Source: Aliivibrio sifiae
Lineage (GTDB): Bacteria > Pseudomonadota > Gammaproteobacteria > Enterobacterales > Vibrionaceae
Direction of reading: 5' to 3'
Assembly: GCF_002954705.1 (NCBI RefSeq)
Contig: NZ_MSCO01000002.1
Span: 817,082 to 881,081, forward strand
Length of the DNA: 64,000 bases
Within the stretch, counting starts at the first letter, position 1. Each line of letters opens with the position of its first letter. Shown piece by piece: positions 36,743-44,497 of the stretch. Under the pieces are notes generated by a model. The model had not been told where the DNA came from. It saw only the letters and a program-made list of their open reading frames with translations, and ran no database searches. The position numbers were made by a program, and so were the translations under genes.

Positions 36743-37621
36743 TTAAAATCGCATATCAACAGTGAAGAAAAGGCTTTTACGCTTACCGAGACCTGCTTCA
36801 CCTAACAAATATAAGCCATCATCAAGTTTATATTGCATACCCAGTAAGGTATTCCAAGGAGTTACAAGATGCTGCTCCACATTAAAGCGACCATCATCAA
36901 CTTTTCCGACCAGACTTCCTAAGTTGCCACTTAAACCGATATCCGTTAAATTCCCAGATAGTGATTGTTCAACATCTTGATACATTGCTCCAACCCACAC
37001 ACGAAGTGGTGTTCCCATACGGGTAAAGTCATAACCTACGCGTGGTGAGATCACAATCGAACTAATTGTACCATCAATAACATTTAACTCAGTTTCAGTA
37101 TAACTAGCATCCGCTAGCGCAAATACATCTTTATAACCACCAGCCAAGACAAAACCTGCTCCATAAAGCGTACCATTGAGATCTAATCTAAAAGGCATAT
37201 TTATCCCTTTACCTAAACCCAGAGGTTTAACGTTGATAGTCGTTTCTGAATACCCTTTTAGCTGACCGACAATTCCATATAAATTCAAAAAAGGGAAAAG
37301 CCAAACATCACCACGTAATGTTAGAACTTCACTCATTTGTTTTCCGCTTCCTACTGATTCAATATCGACTAAATCACTAATTGCATGTGGTGGTTTCCAT
37401 GGGAGTAATGCGGGAATTGTTCCTTCAAACCCAATACTATCTACTGAGATATCTTGAGTTTGTTTCATGTAGCTAACATTAAGACCAAAAGCTTCAGGTA
37501 AAGTATAACCCTTGGCTTCTGCCTCTTCTTTCCAAATGGGTAAGGTAAAAGATTCTGCAAATAAAGAAGTGGAATAAGACAAAAGTAGTAAGCAAAGTAC
37601 AGTCAGTGCTCTTTGCGGCAT
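36743..37621 (-). CDS. Predicted outer-membrane beta-barrel protein
   Basis: The frame opens at 37654, but the ATG at 37621 has a clear ribosome site (ttggag, 6 bases away), so the protein is 292 aa starting MPQRALTVL. Signal peptide about residues 1-22 (SLFAES). The rest is beta-rich with alternating polar/hydrophobic strands (VWLFPFLNLYGIVGQLKGYS, LNGTLYGAGFVLAGGYKDVF) and a C-terminal aromatic signature ending FTVDMRF, the typical barrel closure. No named family recognised. First gene of the three-gene envelope operon; the next start is only 3 bases after its stop. Confidence 0.75.
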   Translation of the reverse strand: MPQRALTVLCLLLLSYSTSLFAESFTLPIWKEEAEAKGYTLPEAFGLNVSYMKQTQDISVDSIGFEGTIPALLPWKPPHAISDLVDIESVGSGKQMSEVLTLRGDVWLFPFLNLYGIVGQLKGYSETTINVKPLGLGKGINMPFRLDLNGTLYGAGFVLAGGYKDVFALADASYTETELNVIDGTISSIVISPRVGYDFTRMGTPLRVWVGAMYQDVEQSLSGNLTDIGLSGNLGSLVGKVDDGRFNVEQHLVTPWNTLLGMQYKLDDGLYLLGEAGLGKRKSLFFTVDMRF

Positions 37622-37915
37622 AAAGACTCCAAATACTGAAGGAAGATAACCCAAAAGTGGCTTCAGTTTTCACGAATCATACGCCTCACACTGAGACATT
37701 CAACTTAACTTTACACTAATTTACATAACAACTTGTCAAGTCAGATTTAGCGTTAAATTAGATTAAATTACAACCGACTTCACAGATTTAACGTTTAAAT
37801 TAGTATAAAAAGGAATAATAAGTAAGAAGGATTGATAAACAAGATCGATAATGGCCAGATTAAATCATTAAGCTGGCCAGTCAAACTTTTAATCTACAGT
37901 TGAATACTAATCAAT

Positions 37916-39175
37916 TTAACGCTTATTTTTTCCACGATTTTCATGAACTTTCATTTTCGCTTTCATTTTTCTTTTATCAGCAGAACGACCACGACTTTGA
38001 CGTGAATGGTCTTCTTTTATTACTCGTGCATTTGGATCAGGTTCATAGCCTTTCAGCCATTCTTGAGGAAGGCGAACATCAAGTAACGTTTCAATCGCTT
38101 TCAACAAATATTCTTCATTTGAACTCATTAACGAGATCGCTTTACCGGTGCAACCTGCTCGACCTGTACGACCAATACGATGGACGTAATCTTCCGCTTT
38201 AAATGGAAGTTCATAGTTAATGACACATTCTAGCTGCTCAATATCTAGACCACGCGCAGCGATATCTGTTGCAATTAACGCACGAACTTTACCCGTTTTA
38301 AACTCTTCTAATGCACGTAAGCGAGCACCCTGACTTTTATCACCATTAATAGACGCCGCTTTTATACCGTCTTTTTTAAGCTCTTTCACTAATTCATCAG
38401 AGCCTTGTTTTGTTTTTGTAAACACAAGGACTTGTTGCCAGTTACGAGAGCCTATCAGGTAAGCTAATAATTCACTTTTACGGTGCTTATCTACTGGATA
38501 TACCATTTGCTCAACTGTATCAGCAGTACTATTTGTTGGCGTAACTTGTACTTCTTTTGGTTTATGTAGCATGTAATAAGCAATTTCTCTTACTTTTTTG
38601 CTGAATGTTGCTGAGAAGAATAAGGTTTGGTGCTCCGCAGGCATCTTACGTAAGATCTTTTTAATATCTGGAATAAAGCCCATGTCTAACATGCGGTCAG
38701 CTTCATCTAATACTAGATACCCAGCTTGGTTTAGCGTGATGGTATTGATGTGTAATAGATCTAATAAGCGACCTGGTGTTGCAACTAAAATATCAGCGCC
38801 ACCAACTAAATTGTCTTTCTGAACATTAATGCTAGTTCCACCATAAGCCACCACAACTTTAATGTCAGTGTCTTTGGTGTAACTCACCAAGCTATCAAAT
38901 ACTTGCTGTGCTAATTCACGCGTTGGCGTCAAAATTAAACTACGAATCACTTTTGAATTTTGAGTGCGGCTCTCTGGATTTTCAACCAAGCGCTGGATAA
39001 GCGGTAAACCAAAAGCAGCCGTTTTACCTGTGCCTGTTTGTGCTCCTGCAAGTACATCATGTCCTTGTAATACGAGAGGAATAGCCTGCTGCTGAATTGG
39101 TGTCGCTTCTTTAAAACCTAATTCCGAAACGGTATTAAGAAGCTGTTCAGATAACCCTAGTGAAGCAAATGACAT
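37916..39175 (-). CDS. rhlE: DEAD-box RNA helicase RhlE
   Basis: ATP-dependent RNA helicase of the RhlE branch, implicated in ribosome maturation. Motifs in order: Q motif GFKEATPIQQQA, I AQTGTGKTAAFG, Ia TPTRELAQQ, II VLDEADRMLDMGF, III SAT, then ATDIAARGLDIEQ and HRIGRTGRAG. It is 419 aa with a short basic tail (KRKMKAKMKVHENRGKNKR) and no RNA-binding domain of the DeaD kind. It is the second DEAD-box gene in this window. Single gene. Confidence 0.93.
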   Translation of the reverse strand: MSFASLGLSEQLLNTVSELGFKEATPIQQQAIPLVLQGHDVLAGAQTGTGKTAAFGLPLIQRLVENPESRTQNSKVIRSLILTPTRELAQQVFDSLVSYTKDTDIKVVVAYGGTSINVQKDNLVGGADILVATPGRLLDLLHINTITLNQAGYLVLDEADRMLDMGFIPDIKKILRKMPAEHQTLFFSATFSKKVREIAYYMLHKPKEVQVTPTNSTADTVEQMVYPVDKHRKSELLAYLIGSRNWQQVLVFTKTKQGSDELVKELKKDGIKAASINGDKSQGARLRALEEFKTGKVRALIATDIAARGLDIEQLECVINYELPFKAEDYVHRIGRTGRAGCTGKAISLMSSNEEYLLKAIETLLDVRLPQEWLKGYEPDPNARVIKEDHSRQSRGRSADKRKMKAKMKVHENRGKNKR

Positions 39176-39624
39176 GATGAACCTTTAAGTACTAAAAATT
39201 TTCGCCGATTGTAGCAAAATAGTATTGGTTCCCCTAGAGTAAGTTACGCTATAAAAAATCCAGCGTACTTTGCAGGTACATTGGATTATCTTAGGAAAGT
39301 TCAAGCTTAGGTTTAAACTGTTGTCTAAAGCGTAGGCAACCAAAGCTTCATATAAACCTCACAGAAGAACAGTGAAAAAAAAACAATTTAAAAACAAGAT
39401 AAATAAAAGTTTCATACAGAAAGAGCTAAACGTTAACAAAAAAACAGAATAAAAAATAAATTTAAAATGAATAGCTTTGATATATAAGGAACAAATGACG
39501 GTTATTCATATGTATCGAAATTTTTTATTCATATTTTTTAGGTTAAAAATAGACTTAGCATAAAGAAAAACAACAAGAATAGTAGAATAATGAACCAAAC
39601 AGTCAGTTTTAATGCATTTAAGGG
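39176..39624. other. Intergenic region between rhlE and tRNA-Ser
   Basis: AT-rich, many homopolymer A/T runs, no credible ORF, no repeat and no terminator recognised. It could hold a small RNA, but nothing supports one. Confidence 0.3.
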
Positions 39625-39653
39625 TTTACAAGACAAGAGCAACACCCTATTAT
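39625..39653 (+). promoter_or_regulatory. Promoter of tRNA-Ser
   Basis: -35 TTTACA (39625-39630), 17-base spacer, -10 TATTAT (39648-39653), followed by a GC-rich discriminator (gcggc). A GC-rich discriminator is typical of stringently (ppGpp) controlled stable-RNA promoters. It is 10 bases from the tRNA start, so little leader is transcribed. Confidence 0.6.
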
Positions 39654-39663
39654 ACGCGGCATT

Positions 39664-39754
39664 GGAGGGATGGCTGAGTGGTCGAAAGCACCGGTCTTGA
39701 AAACCGGCAACCGTTAATAGCGGTTCTAGGGTTCAAATCCCTATCCCTCCACCA
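39664..39754 (+). tRNA. serT: tRNA-Ser (anticodon UGA)
   Basis: Complete 91-base class II tRNA. Acceptor arms ggaggga / tccctcc, D arm with gctgagtggtcgaaagc, anticodon stem ccggt with loop cttgaaa giving anticodon TGA, and a long variable arm (gcaaccgttaatagcggttc). The T arm ctaggg-ttcaaat-ccctat and an encoded CCA end follow. It reads UCA/UCG-type Ser codons. It has its own promoter and terminator, not within an rRNA operon. Confidence 0.95.
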
Positions 39755-39761
39755 CATTCTA

Positions 39762-39785
39762 AGCCCTAGCAGAAATGCTGGGGCT
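39762..39785 (+). terminator. Terminator of tRNA-Ser
   Basis: Ten-bp stem agccctagca / tgctggggct with one wobble, gaaa tetraloop, then TTTTTT. Confidence 0.88.
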
Positions 39786-39818
39786 TTTTTTATCTGTTAA
39801 CTTTATGAAATAGATATT

Positions 39819-39980
39819 ATACCATTCTGGATAAGTAGTTGTTCAGATAATTGCGTAGGAAAATTCGATTAGAGCAAAGCATAAATTACAGTAACTAGTG
39901 GTTCTAATTACAAAATTTATAACGCAGATATAATCGACTTTAACAAGCAAGAATGATCAAATACTTATGTAGATTGGTAT
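39819..39980. repeat. 162-bp imperfect palindromic repeat, copy 1
   Basis: Bounded by ataccattct and agattggtat, which read inward as a ~28-base imperfect terminal inverted repeat. The outer arms (about 50 bases each) can pair, so the element folds into one long hairpin. A related 162-bp element in the same orientation lies at 51342-51503; the core aligns with small indels (gttcagataattgcg / gttcagaaatagcg, gattggtat shared). No coding capacity. It behaves like a MITE or long palindromic repeat. Confidence 0.65.
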
Positions 39981-40023
39981 TATTAAGGCTATAAAATAAC
40001 AACCTTAATTAGCATCCTAAGAT

Positions 40024-41280
40024 TTACTTTCCAATACGTAATGCATCATAACCACTTAGGGCTTGATAAGGGCGTAAATTAAACAGTGGCATAATAGAAT
40101 ATATATGATCAAAAATGTCTGCTTGTACTCCTTCGTAAAATACCCAATCTGTATTATTGGTAAACGCATAGATTTGTAATGGTAAGCCCTCAGGGGTTGG
40201 CTCTAGCTGGCGCACCATGAACATCATATAAGAATGAATATCTTTATTAGTACGTAAATAAGCTGCCAAATAAGCACGGAAAATACCGACATTAGTCATT
40301 TGTCGAACATTACCGGCATGAGGAATATCATCCAACTCTTCATTAAACGTATTTATTTCTTTTGATTTCTCAAATAAATATTCACGCAGAATTCGAATAT
40401 TTTTTAGTGATTCAATCTCATCATCTGTCATAAAGCGAATCGAATTAACGTCAATATTAACAGAGCGTTTAATGCGTCGACCACCCGAATCTGACATACC
40501 CTGCCAGTTAATAAAGGCGTTTTGAACCAACGCATAAGCTGGGATCATGCTCACGGTATTATCAAAGTTTCGTACTTTTACTGTGGTTAATGAAATCTCT
40601 TCAACTGAACCGTTTGCTTTAAACGAATCCATTTCAATCCAGTCATTTAACGTAATCATTCGGTTTGCTGAAAGCTGAATACCAGCGACAAAGCCTAGAA
40701 TAGTATCTTTAAATACGAGCATCACAAAACCAGTTGCAACCCCTAAGCCACTCAAGAAAATAACCGGTGATTCGTTAGCCAGTATTGACATGGATACCAC
40801 AAGACCGACAAAGAAGGTAAATAACTTGATAAGTTGAACGAAACTCTTAATTGGCATTCGGCGAGTTATGCCTTTAATCGTAGCAAGATCATTTAATGCA
40901 TCAAGTAATGAAAAAAGCATCCAAATAAAGACAACAATAATTGTAATACTTAAGGCTTTATCAACAATACCTGAAATCACCGCGTAATTCTCAAGAGCAA
41001 GCGGTATCAATAAATTCAGTATCATAATAGGCACTAGAAAAGTAAGCTTCTCAAGCACCTTGTACTTAGAAAAGCTCTCACCTAGTGGTTCATTAGTACG
41101 GTGCAATACATTCCTTATTGTCCGAGCAATTATGTGACGAGTGATAAGATCTCCCATCACAGAAACACCAATGACAACGAGCACAAATACCACAGTAAGT
41201 TCCATACCATAGGGGTCACTATTAATACCTAATGCACTCAATTTATCTACAATGTAATTACGAATACTATCCTCTAACAA
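40024..41280 (-). CDS. ybdG: MscS-like mechanosensitive channel, YbdG type
   Basis: Inner-membrane mechanosensitive channel of about 418 aa, the size of E. coli YbdG. Five N-terminal helices lead into the pore region (LSGLGVATGFVMLVFKDTIL), then the cytosolic MscS fold (FVAGIQLSANRMITLNDWIE, SLTTVKVRNFDNTVSMIPAY). The C-terminal domain includes the YbdG-like LEPTPEGLPLQIYAFTNNTD. YbdG channels give small-conductance osmotic relief. It is a separate gene from the YnaI-type channel at the window start. Upstream is a promoter-bearing AT region. Confidence 0.88.
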   Translation of the reverse strand: MLEDSIRNYIVDKLSALGINSDPYGMELTVVFVLVVIGVSVMGDLITRHIIARTIRNVLHRTNEPLGESFSKYKVLEKLTFLVPIMILNLLIPLALENYAVISGIVDKALSITIIVVFIWMLFSLLDALNDLATIKGITRRMPIKSFVQLIKLFTFFVGLVVSMSILANESPVIFLSGLGVATGFVMLVFKDTILGFVAGIQLSANRMITLNDWIEMDSFKANGSVEEISLTTVKVRNFDNTVSMIPAYALVQNAFINWQGMSDSGGRRIKRSVNIDVNSIRFMTDDEIESLKNIRILREYLFEKSKEINTFNEELDDIPHAGNVRQMTNVGIFRAYLAAYLRTNKDIHSYMMFMVRQLEPTPEGLPLQIYAFTNNTDWVFYEGVQADIFDHIYSIMPLFNLRPYQALSGYDALRIGK

Positions 41281-41594
41281 TTTACTGCCCTTACCTTTAA
41301 ATATTCACCGAAGAACACAGTATAGAAACTTTGAAAACAACACTAATTTTATGTTCTTAACTAGTTTATACAAGTACCTATTTATACATAAACTCTATTC
41401 ATAATATATTAAACATAGCCTTTATTATTCGTTTTTTGAGCTTTTATTATCCAAATAGATTGAAAGCTACTCATCTTTACAACATTTGAAAACTTAGTTT
41501 ACTAGGACCCAATTATTATATTTAGCACTAAAAATAAAAAACCTCTTAGGAAAATTAAGAGGCTTTATATTATATAAATACACTGCAAACTAAA
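41281..41594. other. Intergenic region between ybdG and GH92 operon
   Basis: AT-rich, no ORF. Its only recognisable element is the terminator of the GH92 operon at 41542-41562. The ybdG promoter must lie here. Confidence 0.4.
41542..41562 (-). terminator. Terminator of the GH92/PTS operon
   Basis: Perfect 7-bp stem cctctta / taagagg with a 7-base loop. On the minus strand a run of Ts (opposite the A run at 41535-41541) follows. Confidence 0.8.
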
Positions 41595-44438
41595 TTAGCG
41601 AGAGACTTGTGGTAACTCAGCAGTATGTAAGAACTCACCAATACCTAAATCTGGTGGTGTATCCGTTGCAATATTAGCTCCCCAGCGTTTACTTGGTTTA
41701 TCACTCATTAAAAACTCTATCTCTCCACCCTGCATAATCTCAGCATGAGTTAAATACGTTTTATTAAAGTCTCTACCATTAAGTGACGCCGATTGAATAA
41801 AGATATTTTCTCGGCTTACCTCTTTAGCGATAACGGTAAATTGTTGTCCATTATCGACTGCTATCGAAGCACGTTCAAACATCGGAGTACCTATTTCATA
41901 AATACCTGACGATGAATTCACAGGGAAGAAACCTAAAGCTCGAAACACAAACCATGATGACAGTGTACCAAAATCATCATTACCACAGATCCCATCTGCA
42001 GTATTGTCGTAACAAACGTTTGTTGCTGCTGCAACCGCTGCTTGTGTTTTCCACGGTTGAGCTACATAGTTGTATAAATAAGGGACATGAATATCTGGTT
42101 CATTACCTTGAACATGCTGCCCAAGGTTACCAGTATTAAAAACAGGAAATTGGTTATCCCCGGCATTACGATCAGGATAAGTACTAAAATATTCATCTAA
42201 ACGTTCAGCAAATAACTCACCTCGCTTAGCTACACCTTCACGGCCTAAGGTTGATTGCTCAAATTCAGTCATTAAATCAACAAGGCCATTAATATCATGC
42301 TGAACACTGAACGAATACTGCCAACCATTCGATTCAGAAAATGACCAGTTAAACATATCAGGTCGCCAATCTTTACCAATCGCTTTACCTGTTATTGGAT
42401 CAGTCCAATTTGAATCAATAAATTTACCGTCATAATCACGAGCTTTAAACCAACCTTGATATTTAGAGCCACCAAAATCAAACTGTGCTTGCCAATTATT
42501 AGAGCGATCCGCAAACTCTTTGTATTCAGGAGAATCTTCCCCTAAAACAAGTGCGATGGATTTTGCAATATTCCAATCATTCATTGAATATTCTAATGAA
42601 TACGATGCTGTCCATGCGTCTTTAAATGGTGAATGAGACCCGTATGAATCTGGCGGCGTATCATGCAATTGCGCAGGAACATACCCTTGTGTTTCATACT
42701 CCTTAATCCAAGCAACACCTTGACTTGAAACAGCACGAGCGTCGGTAATCATTGCTTGAACTAAGCGTTCTTTTACATCTTGACGCTCTGTATCAGTAAA
42801 CCCTAAATAAATCATTCGAGTATCTAAATACCCTTTAGATAACGCATCATAAATGATCGGTGTCGAATGCATTCCCATCATCATGCCAGTTTCATTACCT
42901 TTAAATGTCCATTCAGGTAAACGACCACGCTTAGTTTCACCTTTATCATTGGTCCATTCTTCTTCTGCATAAGACAACATTGAAAGTACCATGTCGGCGA
43001 TACGAGCAGGTTCAGTGATAGAGGCTAACGGTTGAACTGCGCGATAAGTATCCCAAAGCGAGAACGTATCGTAACGAATATAATCTGCTTTACCATCTTT
43101 GTTCGCATCAGCAATTCGAATCGATTCTTTTAAAGTATCAATTTTATCGCCCCACGGCGTATTTCCATCAGGATAAGCATTACGACCTTGATGTGTTTGA
43201 CGATAACGACCATCTAAATCAGATAGCATCGTTTGGCCAGAGTAAGAACGGTATAATGCGGTGTAGAATGTCTGTTTATAAGCTTCATCACCTTCTACAC
43301 GGATTTTACCCAGTTCATCTTCCCAAAGTTTTGTAGCCGCTTGACGAACCTGATCAAAGTTCATTCCAGCAACTTCACTCATATTCAGTGATGCCCCTGT
43401 TTTACCGCCTTCACCAATTTCAACGTTTGATAATGCCAGTTTTGCTTCAACGGTTAAGCCTGATTTCGATGTATCAAACTCAACATATGCACGTGCATAT
43501 TGATATTTACCGAGAGTTACACCACCAATCTCTGTCATATCAGCTGATGCATCAATGTATTGTTTTGTCAGTTTGTCGTAGTAAGCAAAGCGAATATTTT
43601 TAATGGGTTGATCGAACTCCATAACAAAAAATTCTTTTTGGTTTGCAGCCCAACCATCGGAGAAACGATGTCCCTCTAAACGATTATTTTCTTTATCCCA
43701 TTTTAGGTAAGAGTCTGACGTATAATCCCAGTTGATTTTAAAACCAGTATTCACAATAATTTCTGAACGATCGTCTCGTGGGAACGTATAACGATGAACG
43801 CCGACCCTGTCCGACGCGGTTAACTCAGCTTTAATGTCATAATCAATAAGATCAACTTTGTAATAACCCGCGGTTGCTTGCTCATCTTTGTGCTGAAAAC
43901 GAGATGCCTCAAGGTTCAGCGTTGGAGAGCCTTCATTTAACATATAATCAGAGCGAGTATTGATCGGCATAACAAGAATGTCATTTAAATCGCCTGCACC
44001 CGCACCCGATAAATGGGTATGAGAAAAACCAGACGTACGTGCGTCATGGTAATAATATCCAGAAATATATTCCCAGCCATTAGCACCGTTATTTGGGGAT
44101 AATTGAACCATACCATGAGGAGTCGTTGCCCCTGGATAGTTATTCCCTAAATTACCAGTACCAATGAATGGATTAACATGACGAGTAATATCCATATCAT
44201 CAAAATCAACAGGTTCATGAACACCCATATCTATCACTGGATTTTCAGTACTTGGTTTATCATCACACTCTTCATCACCCGGTGGACATACTGGTTTTTC
44301 ATCATCAGGATTAACGGTTGGCGGTGCGATTTCAGTACTTCCATCATAATTATGATTAACGGTTTCTTCATTACAACCAGTTAACCCAATCATTCCCAGT
44401 AACACAGCAATAGATAATAAATTCCGTTTAAATTTCAT
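41595..44438 (-). CDS. GH92 family alpha-mannosidase lipoprotein (third gene of three)
   Basis: Exo-acting alpha-mannosidase of glycoside hydrolase family 92. Lipoprotein signal MKFKRNLLSIAVLLGMIGLTGC (lipobox LTGC, Cys22). Then a low-complexity Pro/Glu/Asp linker (to about residue 75), the N-terminal beta-sandwich domain (VNPFIGTGNLGNNYPGATTP, SGFSHTHLSGAGAGDLNDI) and the catalytic (alpha/alpha)6 domain. The latter holds conserved GNEPDIHVPYLYNY and NDDFGTLSSWFVFRALGFFP. GH92 enzymes are calcium dependent and remove alpha-linked mannose from glycans. At 947 aa it is the longest of the three, with insertions after residue 270. It lies 59 bases after the second gene. Confidence 0.92.
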   Translation of the reverse strand: MKFKRNLLSIAVLLGMIGLTGCNEETVNHNYDGSTEIAPPTVNPDDEKPVCPPGDEECDDKPSTENPVIDMGVHEPVDFDDMDITRHVNPFIGTGNLGNNYPGATTPHGMVQLSPNNGANGWEYISGYYYHDARTSGFSHTHLSGAGAGDLNDILVMPINTRSDYMLNEGSPTLNLEASRFQHKDEQATAGYYKVDLIDYDIKAELTASDRVGVHRYTFPRDDRSEIIVNTGFKINWDYTSDSYLKWDKENNRLEGHRFSDGWAANQKEFFVMEFDQPIKNIRFAYYDKLTKQYIDASADMTEIGGVTLGKYQYARAYVEFDTSKSGLTVEAKLALSNVEIGEGGKTGASLNMSEVAGMNFDQVRQAATKLWEDELGKIRVEGDEAYKQTFYTALYRSYSGQTMLSDLDGRYRQTHQGRNAYPDGNTPWGDKIDTLKESIRIADANKDGKADYIRYDTFSLWDTYRAVQPLASITEPARIADMVLSMLSYAEEEWTNDKGETKRGRLPEWTFKGNETGMMMGMHSTPIIYDALSKGYLDTRMIYLGFTDTERQDVKERLVQAMITDARAVSSQGVAWIKEYETQGYVPAQLHDTPPDSYGSHSPFKDAWTASYSLEYSMNDWNIAKSIALVLGEDSPEYKEFADRSNNWQAQFDFGGSKYQGWFKARDYDGKFIDSNWTDPITGKAIGKDWRPDMFNWSFSESNGWQYSFSVQHDINGLVDLMTEFEQSTLGREGVAKRGELFAERLDEYFSTYPDRNAGDNQFPVFNTGNLGQHVQGNEPDIHVPYLYNYVAQPWKTQAAVAAATNVCYDNTADGICGNDDFGTLSSWFVFRALGFFPVNSSSGIYEIGTPMFERASIAVDNGQQFTVIAKEVSRENIFIQSASLNGRDFNKTYLTHAEIMQGGEIEFLMSDKPSKRWGANIATDTPPDLGIGEFLHTAELPQVSR

Positions 44439-44497
44439 TTTATGCCTTTATTTTTAAGTTAAAAAGGGATCTCTCCCCTTAATTATTAGGATGTAAA

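Noticed and set aside
39624..39800. Genomic island integration site at tRNA-Ser
   Set aside because: No integrase gene and no repeat of the tRNA 3' end in the following sequence.
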